Source of the DNA: an uncultured Oscillospiraceae bacterium
Lineage (GTDB): Bacteria > Bacillota > Clostridia > Oscillospirales > Oscillospiraceae
Assembly: GCA_900768135.1 (NCBI GenBank)
Contig: CAAGBT010000030.1
Location: 8,343-72,342, forward strand
Length of the DNA: 64,000 bases
Direction of reading: 5' to 3'
Shown here piece after piece: positions 34,056 to 42,584 of the stretch (positions are counted from its first letter, which is position 1; every line of letters starts with the position of its first letter). The position numbers and the translations under genes were made by a program. The notes beneath the pieces were generated by a model. It was not told the DNA's origin, made no database searches, and saw nothing but the letters and a program-made list of their open reading frames with translations.

Positions 34056-34685
34056 ATGAATTTCAAAAAACAGCTTAAAGACGGTCTGATCACCCAAAAC
34101 CCCGTTCTGGTGCAGCTGCTGGGTATGTGTTCCACCATGGCCATCACCACCAGCATCTCCAACGGCGTCGGCATGGGCATTTCCGTTCTCATTATCCTGA
34201 CGCTTTCCAACATCTTTATCTCCGCACTGCGTAAGATCATCCCCAACGAGGTGCGTATTGCGTGCTACATCGTTGTCATCGCGGGCTTCGTTACCATCGT
34301 TGACCTGTGCCTGCAGGCGTTCCTGCCGGACATTGCCAACAGCCTGGGCGTGTTCATCCCGCTGATCGTCGTCAACTGCATCATCCTCGGCCGCGCCGAG
34401 GCCTTTGCCAGCAAGAACTCCGTCGCCGCCTCCGCAGTGGACGGTATCTGCCAGGGCATCGGCTACACGCTGGTGCTGATCGTGATGTGCGCGTTCCGCG
34501 AGCTGTTCGGCGCAGGCAAGCTGCTGGGGTTCCAGATCATGCCTTCTTCCTATGTTCCGGCCAGTATGCTCACGCTGCCCGTCGGCGGCTTCCTGTGCCT
34601 CGGCACGCTGATCGCCGTGATGCAGTGGGCGCTGGCCAGGAGTGAAAAGAAGAACGCGGAAAAGAAAGAAGAGGAGGGTAAATAA
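34056..34685 (+). CDS. rnfE: Rnf complex subunit RnfE
   Basis: The 209-residue membrane protein has six predicted helices and the RnfE/NqrD pattern: LVQLLGMCSTMAITTS, PLIVVNCIILGRAEAFA and AFRELFGAGKLLG. RnfE and RnfA are inverted homologues that hold a membrane-embedded iron centre with paired cysteines (here LGMCST and VVNCII). It is immediately followed by rnfA. Confidence 0.94.
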   Translation: MNFKKQLKDGLITQNPVLVQLLGMCSTMAITTSISNGVGMGISVLIILTLSNIFISALRKIIPNEVRIACYIVVIAGFVTIVDLCLQAFLPDIANSLGVFIPLIVVNCIILGRAEAFASKNSVAASAVDGICQGIGYTLVLIVMCAFRELFGAGKLLGFQIMPSSYVPASMLTLPVGGFLCLGTLIAVMQWALARSEKKNAEKKEEEGK

Positions 34686-35276
34686 ATGAGTGTCACAAAA
34701 CTTCTTGCTATTTCCCTCGGCGCGATCCTGACGAATAACTTCATTTTCTCGCAGTTCCTCGGCATCTGCCCGTTCCTCGGCGTTTCCAAGAAGAGCGATA
34801 CGGCCGTCGGCATGGGTCTTGCCGTTACGTTCGTCATGGGTCTTGCCTCGGCGTTCTGCTACGGCGTGAACATTATCCTTGTGAAGCTCGGCCTGGGCTA
34901 TATGCAGACCGTTGCGTTCATTCTGGTCATCGCCGGTCTTGTGCAGTTTATCGAAATGTTTCTCAAAAAGTCCATGCCGACGCTCTATACGGCGCTGGGC
35001 GTGTACCTGCCGCTGATCACCACCAACTGCGCCGTTCTCGGCGTGGTGCTGCTCAACGTGCAGAGCGACTATAACTTCATCGAGTCCGTGGTTTACGGCA
35101 TCACCGGCGGCCTTGGCTTCCTGCTGGCGATCTTCCTGTTTTCCACCATCCGCGAGCGCGTGCAGTTTGCCGACTATCCCAAGGCATTTGAAGGCTTCCC
35201 CATCGCGCTGATCACCGCAGGCCTGATCGCCCTTGCTTTCATGGGCTTCTCGGGCCTTCAGGTGTGGCCCATGTAA
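34686..35276 (+). CDS. rnfA: Rnf complex subunit RnfA
   Basis: The 196-residue membrane protein matches RnfA/NqrE: NNFIFSQFLGICPFLGVSKK and PLITTNCAVLGVVLLN carry the conserved cysteines, followed by FLLAIFLFSTIRERV. With RnfE it forms the two-fold membrane core. The start codon directly abuts the rnfE stop, and the Shine-Dalgarno GAGGAGGG lies in the rnfE coding end. Confidence 0.95.
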   Translation: MSVTKLLAISLGAILTNNFIFSQFLGICPFLGVSKKSDTAVGMGLAVTFVMGLASAFCYGVNIILVKLGLGYMQTVAFILVIAGLVQFIEMFLKKSMPTLYTALGVYLPLITTNCAVLGVVLLNVQSDYNFIESVVYGITGGLGFLLAIFLFSTIRERVQFADYPKAFEGFPIALITAGLIALAFMGFSGLQVWPM

Positions 35277-35291
35277 GGAGGGAACTGAAGT

Positions 35292-36200
35292 ATGATGAAC
35301 GTTTTATTTGCCGTCCTCGTGCTGGGCGTCATCGCCGTGATCTTCGGCCTGATCCTGTCCGTCGCCGCCAAGGTGTTTGAGGTTCAGGTCGATGAGCGCC
35401 TGCCCAAGATCCAGGAGTGCCTCGCCGGCGCGAACTGCGGCGGCTGCGGCTATCCCGGCTGCGCCGGCTGCGCCGAGGCGATCCTTGCCGGTAAGGCCCC
35501 TGTCAACGCCTGCGCTCCCGCGGGCGCGGAGGGCGCAGCGAAGATCGCCGCCATCATGGGTATCGAAGCGCCCAGCGGCGAAAAGCAGGTCGCGCACGTG
35601 ATCTGCAACGGCGGCGACGCCGCCGTGAAGAGCTTTGAATACGTTGGCCTGCACGACTGCCTTGCCGCGACGAAGGTCGCGGGCGGCCCCACCGCCTGCG
35701 CGTTCGGCTGCCTGGGCTTCGGCTCCTGCGTGGCCGCCTGCCAGTTCGATGCGATCCACATCAACGACAAGGGCGTGGCGGAAGTCGATAAGGAAAAATG
35801 CACCGACTGCGGCGCCTGCCGTGCCGCCTGCCCGCGCAAGCTGATCGTTGAGGTGCCGTACAAGCAGAAGGTGTTCGTCAACTGCGCGAATAAGGAGAAG
35901 GGTCCCGCCGTTACCAAGGTGTGCGCAAACTCCTGCATCGCCTGCGGTATGTGCGAGCGCACCTGCAAGTTCGACGCCATCCACGTTGTGAACAACGTGG
36001 CCGTGATCGACTACACCAAGTGCAAAAACTGCACCATGTGCGCCAAGGCCTGCCCGCGCAACGCCATCGAACCTATCCCGACCCCCGAGGAGAAGGAGAA
36101 GTTCAAGGCCGCGCAGAAGGCTGCCGCCGAGCGCAAGGCCGCTGCCGCCAAGGCTGCCGCTGAGGCTGCCAAGGCTGCGGAAGCGCCCAAGGCGGAATAA
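35292..36200 (+). CDS. rnfB: Rnf complex subunit RnfB (ferredoxin-oxidising)
   Basis: The 302-residue protein has an N-terminal membrane helix, the RnfB cluster domain (CLAGANCGGCGYPGCAGC) and several ferredoxin-type motifs: CLGFGSCVAAC, CTDCGACRAACP, CIACGMCERTC and CKNCTMCAKACP. It takes electrons from reduced ferredoxin. The C-terminal 35 residues are an Ala/Lys/Glu tail resembling that of RnfC. GGAGGG precedes the start. Last gene of the operon, followed by a strong terminator. Confidence 0.95.
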   Translation: MMNVLFAVLVLGVIAVIFGLILSVAAKVFEVQVDERLPKIQECLAGANCGGCGYPGCAGCAEAILAGKAPVNACAPAGAEGAAKIAAIMGIEAPSGEKQVAHVICNGGDAAVKSFEYVGLHDCLAATKVAGGPTACAFGCLGFGSCVAACQFDAIHINDKGVAEVDKEKCTDCGACRAACPRKLIVEVPYKQKVFVNCANKEKGPAVTKVCANSCIACGMCERTCKFDAIHVVNNVAVIDYTKCKNCTMCAKACPRNAIEPIPTPEEKEKFKAAQKAAAERKAAAAKAAAEAAKAAEAPKAE

Positions 36201-36210
36201 ATGCTTCCCG

Positions 36211-36244
36211 AAGAAGAGGAACGCGTGAGCGTTCCTCTTCTTTT
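36211..36244 (+). terminator. Terminator of the rnf operon
   Basis: AAGAAGAGGAACGC pairs perfectly with GCGTTCCTCTTCTT around GTGA, with a T-rich tail, 11 bases after the rnfB stop. Confidence 0.9.
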
Positions 36245-36307
36245 GCGCCTCCGAAAGCGGCGACAACGCTTTTTGCGTAGTTCACAAACTGTTTACACGG
36301 CCGCCTA

Positions 36308-36336
36308 TTGACAACGGGAAAGCTCAGTGGTACACT
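36308..36336 (+). promoter_or_regulatory. Promoter of the hrcA-grpE-dnaK-dnaJ operon
   Basis: TTGACA and TACACT are separated by 17 bases. It lies immediately upstream of a perfect CIRCE element, the normal geometry for HrcA repression. Confidence 0.85.
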
Positions 36337-36340
36337 GCGT

Positions 36341-36367
36341 TTAGCACTCGATGGAAAGGAGTGCTAA
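36341..36367 (+). promoter_or_regulatory. CIRCE operator (HrcA binding site)
   Basis: TTAGCACTC, a 9-base spacer and GAGTGCTAA match the CIRCE consensus at every position. HrcA bound here represses the operon until heat or misfolded protein titrates GroE. Confidence 0.97.
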
Positions 36368-36388
36368 ATCCGGAAAGGAGCGCGGCGC

Positions 36389-37450
36389 ATGGAACTCACG
36401 GAGCGCAAAAAGCAGATCCTCAAGCGCGTGGTCGAGGACTACATCGCCGCGGCTGAACCGGTCGGCTCCAAGGCGCTGGCCGGGGAGATGGGCGGCGCGG
36501 TAAGTTCGGCGACCATCCGCAACGAGCTTGCAGATCTGGTCGAGATGGGCTACCTCGAGCAGCCGCACACATCCGCCGGGCGGGTGCCGTCCCCCAAAGG
36601 CTACCGGCTGTACGTCAACGAGCTGATGGAGCGCCGCGAGGTTTCCGAAACGGAAGCGGAGGAGATCAACGAGCAGCTCAGAAGCAAGCTCGGCGGCACG
36701 GACAGCGTGATCGCCAGGGCGGGGCAGATGGTGTCGAGCATCGTCAACTATCCCGTGTACAGCGTGACGGGCGGGCGGCGCGAGGCAAGCGTCAAGCGCT
36801 TCGAGCTTATCGCAGTCGATGAACAGAGATTCATCGTTGTGGTGATGGGCGAGGACAACCGCGTGAAGAGCCAGCTCCAACGCTCGGATCTTCCATTCGA
36901 CAGCCAGCGGCTTGCCGACGTGAAGGAGCTTCTGAACGCGCACTTTACCCTCTGCACGGCGGAGGAGATGAACGCGCGGCTGATGAGCCTGTCAACACAG
37001 CTGAGTCCGGAGCTGTTTCTGGTGGTTTCGCGTGCGGTGGAATATGCGGCGAGCATGCTGGAGCAGAGCGCGCAGCGCAGCGTGGAAACGGCGGGCGCGA
37101 GCCAGATCCTGAAAATGCCCGAGTACCGCGACGTAGACAAGGCGCACGAGCTTGTGACGTTTCTTGTGGACAACAAGGAGGAGCTTCCCGTGCCGGACGA
37201 CGGTGCGCCGCTCAAGATCCTCATCGGCCCGGAGAACGTGAACAAGGCGCTGAAGGAGACGAGCGTGGTCGTCGCCAGCTACGACATTGGCGATGGGATG
37301 CGCGGTCTGGTCGGCGTGGTCGGCCCGACAAGAATGGATTATGCAACCGTTACGGCGCGGCTGAGTTATTTTGCAGACAGCCTGACGCGGATGTTCGGCA
37401 AAAATGAGCTGCCGCCGAAGGAAGAAGATAAAGGAGCAGGCAATGGGTAA
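36389..37450 (+). CDS. hrcA: Heat-inducible transcription repressor HrcA
   Basis: The 353-residue protein has an N-terminal winged helix (MELTERKKQILKRVVEDYIA, then PVGSKAL, SSATIRNELADLVEMGYL and HTSAGRVPS) and the GAF-like C-terminal part ending GVVGPTRMDYATVTARLSY. It represses its own operon through the CIRCE element just upstream. AAAGGAG precedes the start. It overlaps grpE by 8 bases. Confidence 0.96.
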   Translation: MELTERKKQILKRVVEDYIAAAEPVGSKALAGEMGGAVSSATIRNELADLVEMGYLEQPHTSAGRVPSPKGYRLYVNELMERREVSETEAEEINEQLRSKLGGTDSVIARAGQMVSSIVNYPVYSVTGGRREASVKRFELIAVDEQRFIVVVMGEDNRVKSQLQRSDLPFDSQRLADVKELLNAHFTLCTAEEMNARLMSLSTQLSPELFLVVSRAVEYAASMLEQSAQRSVETAGASQILKMPEYRDVDKAHELVTFLVDNKEELPVPDDGAPLKILIGPENVNKALKETSVVVASYDIGDGMRGLVGVVGPTRMDYATVTARLSYFADSLTRMFGKNELPPKEEDKGAGNG

Positions 37451-38036
37451 GAAAGACAGGCAGAACGCGGCGGAGAATACGCCGGAGCAGGAAAAGAACA
37501 GGACGCCGGAGGCGGAAGCGCCGGCGGACGAAGAGGCAAAGGCTGCGGAGCTTCCCGAGGAGCAGGAAGTCTTCACCGTGACGCGCGAGCAGATGGAGAA
37601 GATGGAGGGCCTTGCCGCCGCGCTGGCCGCCGAGAAGGACAAGTACCTGCGGCTGGCCGCCGAATATGACAACTACCGCAAGCGCACGGCAAAGGAAAAG
37701 GAAAGCCTTTACGCCGATGCAAAGATCGACACGATCAAGGCGCTGCTGGGCGTTTACGACAACCTTGAGCGCGGCATCGCACAGTACGGCGACGAGGAAT
37801 CGCCCCACCGCAAGGGGCTTGAAATGGTGTTCAGCCAGTTCAAGGAGAGCCTCAGGAAGCTGGGCGTGGAAACAATGAACGCCGTGGGAAAGCCCTTTGA
37901 CCCCGAAAAGCACAACGCTGTGATGCACATTGAAGACGAGACCTGCGGAGAAAACACCGTGGTCGAGGTTTTGCAGCAGGGCTTTATGCTGGGCGATAAG
38001 GTACTCCGCTTCGCTATTGTAAAGGTAGCGAACTAA
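37443..38036 (+). CDS. grpE: Nucleotide exchange factor GrpE
   Basis: The 197-residue protein has a charged, disordered N-terminus (residues 1-45), a long coiled coil (AEKDKYLRLAAEYDNYRKRT) and the C-terminal beta domain with PFDPEKHNAVMH and GFMLGDKVLRFAIVKV. It releases ADP from DnaK. The start at 37443 has AAAGGAG at 5-6 bases and lies inside the end of hrcA, so translation is coupled. Confidence 0.95.
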   Translation: MGKKDRQNAAENTPEQEKNRTPEAEAPADEEAKAAELPEEQEVFTVTREQMEKMEGLAAALAAEKDKYLRLAAEYDNYRKRTAKEKESLYADAKIDTIKALLGVYDNLERGIAQYGDEESPHRKGLEMVFSQFKESLRKLGVETMNAVGKPFDPEKHNAVMHIEDETCGENTVVEVLQQGFMLGDKVLRFAIVKVAN

Positions 38037-38123
38037 AAAATGCAAATTCCGCGCGAAAGCGCGAAATGATAGATTTACTTCGTTAACAAAAAAATTAAGA
38101 TAGATTCAGGAGGGCAATTGATT

Positions 38124-39989
38124 ATGTCTAAAGTTATTGGTATTGATCTTGGTACAACCAACTCTTGCGTGGCCGTGATGGAAGGCGGCGAAGCTGTCGT
38201 TATCCCCAACGCCGAAGGCAACCGCACCACCCCGTCCGTCGTCGCGTTCAGCAAGACCGGCGAGCGTATGGTCGGTCAGGTCGCAAAGCGTCAGGCCATC
38301 ACCAACCCCGACCGCACGATCTCTTCGATCAAGCGTGAGATGGGTTCCGATTATAAAGTCGAGATCGACGGCAAGAAGTACACCCCGCAGGAGATCAGCG
38401 CGATGATCCTGCAGAAGCTCAAGGCCGACGCGGAGGCTTACCTCGGCGGCAGCGTGACCGAGGCCGTCATCACCGTTCCCGCTTACTTCACCGACGCGCA
38501 GCGCCAGGCGACCAAGGACGCCGGTAAGATCGCCGGCCTTGAGGTCAAGCGTATCATCAACGAGCCGACGGCTGCGGCCCTCGCCTACGGCGTGGACAAG
38601 GAGCAGAGCCAGAAGGTCATGGTCTACGACCTTGGCGGCGGCACGTTCGATGTCTCCATCCTCGACATTGACGACGGCGTGATCGAAGTGCTGGCCACCG
38701 CCGGCAACAACCGCCTCGGCGGCGACGACTTCGACGAGTGCATCATGAAGTGGATGGTCAGCGAGTTCAAGCGCACCGACGGCGTGGATCTCAGCGGAGA
38801 CAAGGTCGCCATGCAGCGCCTGAAGGAAGCCGCCGAGAAGGCGAAGATCGAGCTTTCCGGCGTGACCTCCACTAACATCAACCTTCCGTATATCACCGCC
38901 GACGCCACCGGCCCGAAGCACCTTGACCTGACGCTCACGCGCGCGAAGTTCAACGAGCTGACCGCGCATCTGGTCGAAGCCACTGCCGGCCCTGTCCGCC
39001 AGGCGCTCAGCGATGCGGGCCTCACCGGCAACGACATCCACAAGGTCCTGATGGTCGGCGGCTCCAGCCGTATCCCCGCCGTGCAGGAAATGGTCAAGAA
39101 GCTCACCGGCAAGGAAGGCTTCAAGGGCATCAACCCCGATGAGTGCGTCGCCATGGGCGCAGCGCTCCAGGCGGGCGTGCTGACCGGCGACGTCAAGGGC
39201 CTGCTGCTGCTCGACGTCACCCCGCTGTCCCTCGGCATTGAGACCATGGGCGGCGTTTGCACCAAGCTCATCGACCGCAATACCACCATCCCCGTGAAGA
39301 AGAGCCAGATCTTCTCCACCGCCGCCGACAACCAGACGAGCGTTGAAGTCAACGTGCTGCAGGGCGAGCGCGAGATGGCCGCCGCCAACAAGAGCCTTGG
39401 CCGCTTCCACCTCGACGGCATCGCTCCGGCGCGCCGCGGCGTGCCGCAGATCGAGGTCACGTTTGATATCGACGCCAACGGCATCGTGAACGTGAGCGCG
39501 AAGGATCTCGGCACCGGCACCGAGCAGCACATCACCATCACCTCCTCCTCCAACATGAGCAAGGAGGACATCGAGAAGGCCGTGAAGGAAGCCGAGCAGT
39601 ACGCCGCCGAGGACGCCAAGATCAAGGAAAAGGTCGAAGTGCGCAACCAGGCCGACCAGATGGTCTACCAGAGCGAGAAGACGCTCGGCGAGGTGGGCGA
39701 CAAGATCCCCGCAGACGAGAAGTCCAAGGTGCAGGCCGGTATCGACAAGCTGAAGGAAACGCTCAAGGGCGACGACACTGCCGCCATTAAGAGCGCGACC
39801 GAGGAGCTGACGCAGCTGTTCTACCAGATGAGCGAGAAGCTCTATCAGCAGGCGAACCCGCAGGGCGCGCAGGGCGCAGGCCCCGACATGGGCGGCGCGG
39901 CAGGCGGCGCACAGCAGGGGCCGAACGGTCAGCAGTACTATGACGCTGACTACAAGGTCGTTGACGACGACGAGAACAACAAAAAGTGA
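38124..39989 (+). CDS. dnaK: Chaperone DnaK (Hsp70)
   Basis: The 621-residue protein shows every Hsp70 landmark: VIGIDLGTTNSCVAVMEG, the ATPase segments VYDLGGGTFDVSILD and LMVGGSSRIPAVQ, the linker region with LLLLDVTPLSLGIETMGG and a C-terminal Gly/Gln-rich tail. It binds unfolded peptides in an ATP-dependent cycle with DnaJ and GrpE. ATG at 38124 (MSKVIGIDLG) has AGGAGGG 9-10 bases upstream; a TTG at 38118 is also in frame. Confidence 0.98.
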   Translation: MSKVIGIDLGTTNSCVAVMEGGEAVVIPNAEGNRTTPSVVAFSKTGERMVGQVAKRQAITNPDRTISSIKREMGSDYKVEIDGKKYTPQEISAMILQKLKADAEAYLGGSVTEAVITVPAYFTDAQRQATKDAGKIAGLEVKRIINEPTAAALAYGVDKEQSQKVMVYDLGGGTFDVSILDIDDGVIEVLATAGNNRLGGDDFDECIMKWMVSEFKRTDGVDLSGDKVAMQRLKEAAEKAKIELSGVTSTNINLPYITADATGPKHLDLTLTRAKFNELTAHLVEATAGPVRQALSDAGLTGNDIHKVLMVGGSSRIPAVQEMVKKLTGKEGFKGINPDECVAMGAALQAGVLTGDVKGLLLLDVTPLSLGIETMGGVCTKLIDRNTTIPVKKSQIFSTAADNQTSVEVNVLQGEREMAAANKSLGRFHLDGIAPARRGVPQIEVTFDIDANGIVNVSAKDLGTGTEQHITITSSSNMSKEDIEKAVKEAEQYAAEDAKIKEKVEVRNQADQMVYQSEKTLGEVGDKIPADEKSKVQAGIDKLKETLKGDDTAAIKSATEELTQLFYQMSEKLYQQANPQGAQGAGPDMGGAAGGAQQGPNGQQYYDADYKVVDDDENNKK

Positions 39990-39997
39990 TTAAAGCA

Positions 39998-40037
39998 AAT
40001 CGGACGCAGCGGGGACAGTTTGATACTGCCCCCGATT
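39998..40037 (+). promoter_or_regulatory. Hairpin between dnaK and dnaJ (possible attenuator)
   Basis: Nested arms AATCGG/CCGATT and GGGG-CAGT/ACTG-CCCC form a stable structure, followed by GCGGCGTTTTC. The T-run is weak, so it may give partial termination and lower dnaJ relative to dnaK, or stabilise the dnaK message. Confidence 0.45.
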
Positions 40038-40061
40038 GCGGCGTTTTCAGGAGCGTAGTCT

Positions 40062-41201
40062 ATGGCTGAGAATAAAAGAGATTACTACGAGGTGCTGGGG
40101 ATCTCCAAGGGCGCCTCGGAGGAAGAGATCAAAAAAGCATACAAAAAGCTCGCGCGCAAGTATCACCCGGATATGAACCCCGGCGATAAGGAAGCCGAGG
40201 AGAAGTTCAAGGAGATCAACGAGGCGAACGAGGTTTTGAGCGACCCGGACAAGAAGGCGCGCTACGACCAGTTCGGCTTTGCGGGCGTAGATCCGAATTA
40301 CGGCGCGGGCGCGGGCGGCGGCGCTTACGGCGCAGGCGGGTTCGACTTCGGCGACCTCGGCGACATTTTCGGCAGCTTCTTCGGCGGGGGCTTCGGCGGC
40401 GGCCGCGCCAACCCGAACGCGCCGCAGCGCGGCGAGAGCCTGCGCACAAGCGTGACGATCAGCTTTGAAGAAGCGGCGTTCGGCTGCGAAAAGGAAGTCA
40501 GCATCGACCGCATTGAGCAGTGTCCTGACTGCCGCGGCTCGGGCTGCGCCAGGGGTACGACTGCCGAGGTCTGCCCTGACTGCCGCGGCAGCGGCGTGGT
40601 TCAGCAGCGCCGGCAGACGCCGCTGGGCTTTATGTCCACCTCTGCGCCGTGCCAGCGCTGCGGCGGCAAGGGCAAGATCATCCATCAGCCCTGCCGCACC
40701 TGCGGCGGCAAGGGCATGATCCGCCATCGCAAGACCATCAAGGTCTCGATCCCCGCGGGTATCGACAACGGGCAGACCATTTCGCTGCGCGCGCAGGGCA
40801 ACGCCGGCAGAAACGGCGGCCCCGCGGGCGATCTGCTGATCGTGGTCTCCGTGCGGCCGCACGAGATCTTCCGCCGCGAGGGTACGAGCGTCCTCTGCGA
40901 GGCGCCCATCACCTTTACGCAGGCGGCGCTCGGCGCGGAGCTGGAGATCCCGACGATCGACGGCAAGGTGAAGTACACCATCCCCGAGGGGACGCAGAGC
41001 GGCACGACCTTCCGCCTGAAGGGCAAGGGCATCCCTGGCCTGAACGGGCGCGGACGCGGCGACCAGTACGTTACCGTCCATATCGAGACGCCGCGCAACC
41101 TGACGCGCGAGCAGAAGGATGCGCTGCGGAAATTCAGCGAGCTGCTGGGCGAGCGGAATTATGAGGAAAACAGGAGCTTCTTCGGAAAGTTCAAGCTGTA
41201 A
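40062..41201 (+). CDS. dnaJ: Chaperone DnaJ (Hsp40)
   Basis: The 379-residue type I DnaJ has a J domain (DYYEVLGISKGASEEEIKKA, HPD in KYHPDMNPGD), a Gly/Phe-rich linker, four zinc-binding CxxCxGxG repeats (CPDCRGSG, CPDCRGSG, CQRCGGKG, CRTCGGKG) and the C-terminal substrate domains. It delivers clients to DnaK. AGGAGCG precedes the start. Confidence 0.97.
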   Translation: MAENKRDYYEVLGISKGASEEEIKKAYKKLARKYHPDMNPGDKEAEEKFKEINEANEVLSDPDKKARYDQFGFAGVDPNYGAGAGGGAYGAGGFDFGDLGDIFGSFFGGGFGGGRANPNAPQRGESLRTSVTISFEEAAFGCEKEVSIDRIEQCPDCRGSGCARGTTAEVCPDCRGSGVVQQRRQTPLGFMSTSAPCQRCGGKGKIIHQPCRTCGGKGMIRHRKTIKVSIPAGIDNGQTISLRAQGNAGRNGGPAGDLLIVVSVRPHEIFRREGTSVLCEAPITFTQAALGAELEIPTIDGKVKYTIPEGTQSGTTFRLKGKGIPGLNGRGRGDQYVTVHIETPRNLTREQKDALRKFSELLGERNYEENRSFFGKFKL

Positions 41202-41211
41202 GGGAAATAGA

Positions 41212-42018
41212 ATGTATCTGTCTGATTATCACACGCACTGTGCGCTTTCCTTTGACTCTGAAACGCCGGCGGAGGATATGGTCCGTGCCGGGATTGCCGC
41301 GGGAATGCAGGAGATCTGCCTGACGGATCATGTGGACCTGTTCGAAACGGGCAGCACGGAGCGTTGGGCGCACGACTTTTCCGACCGCGAAGCGGTCTTT
41401 GCGCGCGCGGAGCGCGCCGCAGCGGGGAGACTCATCGTCCGGCGCGGCATTGAGCTGGGCGAAGCCGCGCGCAACCCCGCTTATGCCGATGAGCTGCTTG
41501 CCCGCCTGCCCGGACTGGATTTTATCATCGGCTCGCAGCACCAGCTGTCGGAAAAGTACGGCCATACCGACCTTTACTTTATGCCCGGCGGCACGGAAGA
41601 GGAGGCGCGCGCGCAGATCGCGGATTATCTGCCGCTGATGCTGGAAACGGCAAAGCTCGGAAAATTTTCCGTGCTGGGCCACCTGACGCTGCCGCTGCGC
41701 TACATGAACGAGAACCATGGGTTGCACATGAGCTTCGACGGCTTCGAGGATGAGATGGCGCAGATCCTGCGCACGGTCATCGAGGGCGGGCGCGGCATCG
41801 AATGCAACGTGAATCGCGGGCATACGCCGCTGCCGGATAAAAAGTGGCTGAAGCTCTACCGTGAACTCGGCGGCGAGATTGTTACCATCGGCACGGACGC
41901 GCACACGCCGGAATATGTGGGCGGGTATGTGCGCGAAACGCAGGAGCTGCTGCGGGACTGCGGCTTCGGCTATGTATGCACCTTTGAAAAAATGAAACCG
42001 GTCTTTCACAAAATCTGA
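41212..42018 (+). CDS. PHP-domain histidinol-phosphatase family protein
   Basis: The 268-residue protein has PHP metal motifs DYHTHCALSFDS, LTDHVDLF, GIELGEAAR, GSQHQLS, VLGHLTL and the final DAHTPE. It matches the HisJ/HisK type of histidinol-phosphate phosphatase, but no other histidine genes are in this window, so it could dephosphorylate another metabolite. The start at 41212 has AAGGGA upstream, 10 bases after dnaJ; it may be co-transcribed with the heat-shock genes. Confidence 0.85.
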   Translation: MYLSDYHTHCALSFDSETPAEDMVRAGIAAGMQEICLTDHVDLFETGSTERWAHDFSDREAVFARAERAAAGRLIVRRGIELGEAARNPAYADELLARLPGLDFIIGSQHQLSEKYGHTDLYFMPGGTEEEARAQIADYLPLMLETAKLGKFSVLGHLTLPLRYMNENHGLHMSFDGFEDEMAQILRTVIEGGRGIECNVNRGHTPLPDKKWLKLYRELGGEIVTIGTDAHTPEYVGGYVRETQELLRDCGFGYVCTFEKMKPVFHKI

Positions 42019-42038
42019 CCGATAAAAGGAGAAACATT

Positions 42039-42476
42039 ATGAAGATCGCATTGGGCTGTGACCACGGCGGATACGCCATGAAGGAAGACATCAAAAAGCA
42101 GCTGGCGGGTATGGGTCACGAGGTGAAGGACTGCGGGACCTATTCCACCGAAAGCTGCGACTATCCCATCTTCGGCGAGGCGGCCGCGCGTGCGGTGGCG
42201 AGCGGCGAATGCGAGTACGGCATCGTCGTCTGCACCACCGGGATCGGCATTTCCATCGCGGCGAACAAGGTGAAGGGCATCCGCTGCGCGCACTGCGCCG
42301 ATGCGCTGGAGGCGCAGCTGTGCCGCCAGCATAACAACGCCAATATGCTGGCCATCGGCGCGGGCTTCACAGGCCCCAAGCTGGCCGCCGCTATGGTGGA
42401 GACGTTTCTCTCCACCGAATTTGAGGGCGGGCGGCACGCGCGCCGCGTCGCGTTGCTGGACGCCATTGAGGGTTGA
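42039..42476 (+). CDS. rpiB: Ribose-5-phosphate isomerase B
   Basis: The 145-residue protein matches RpiB: MKIALGCDHGGYAMKED, the catalytic cysteine in VVCTTGIGISIAANK and RQHNNANMLAIGAG. It interconverts ribose-5-phosphate and ribulose-5-phosphate in the pentose phosphate pathway. AAAGGAG lies upstream; the gap to the PHP gene is 20 bases, so the two are likely one transcript, closed by the terminator that follows. Confidence 0.95.
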   Translation: MKIALGCDHGGYAMKEDIKKQLAGMGHEVKDCGTYSTESCDYPIFGEAAARAVASGECEYGIVVCTTGIGISIAANKVKGIRCAHCADALEAQLCRQHNNANMLAIGAGFTGPKLAAAMVETFLSTEFEGGRHARRVALLDAIEG

Positions 42477-42490
42477 CTGACAAAACGTAG

Positions 42491-42527
42491 AAAATCAACA
42501 GAAGCCTCAGGTTTCTGTTGATTTTTT
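42491..42527 (+). terminator. Terminator after rpiB
   Basis: AAAATCAACAGAA pairs with TTCTGTTGATTTT around a 9-base loop, followed by a T-run. Confidence 0.9.
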
Positions 42528-42584
42528 CGCATGGCACGAGTAAACTGTTGCAAAAACAATGTGCAGAGAAGGGCGGGGGAACAA

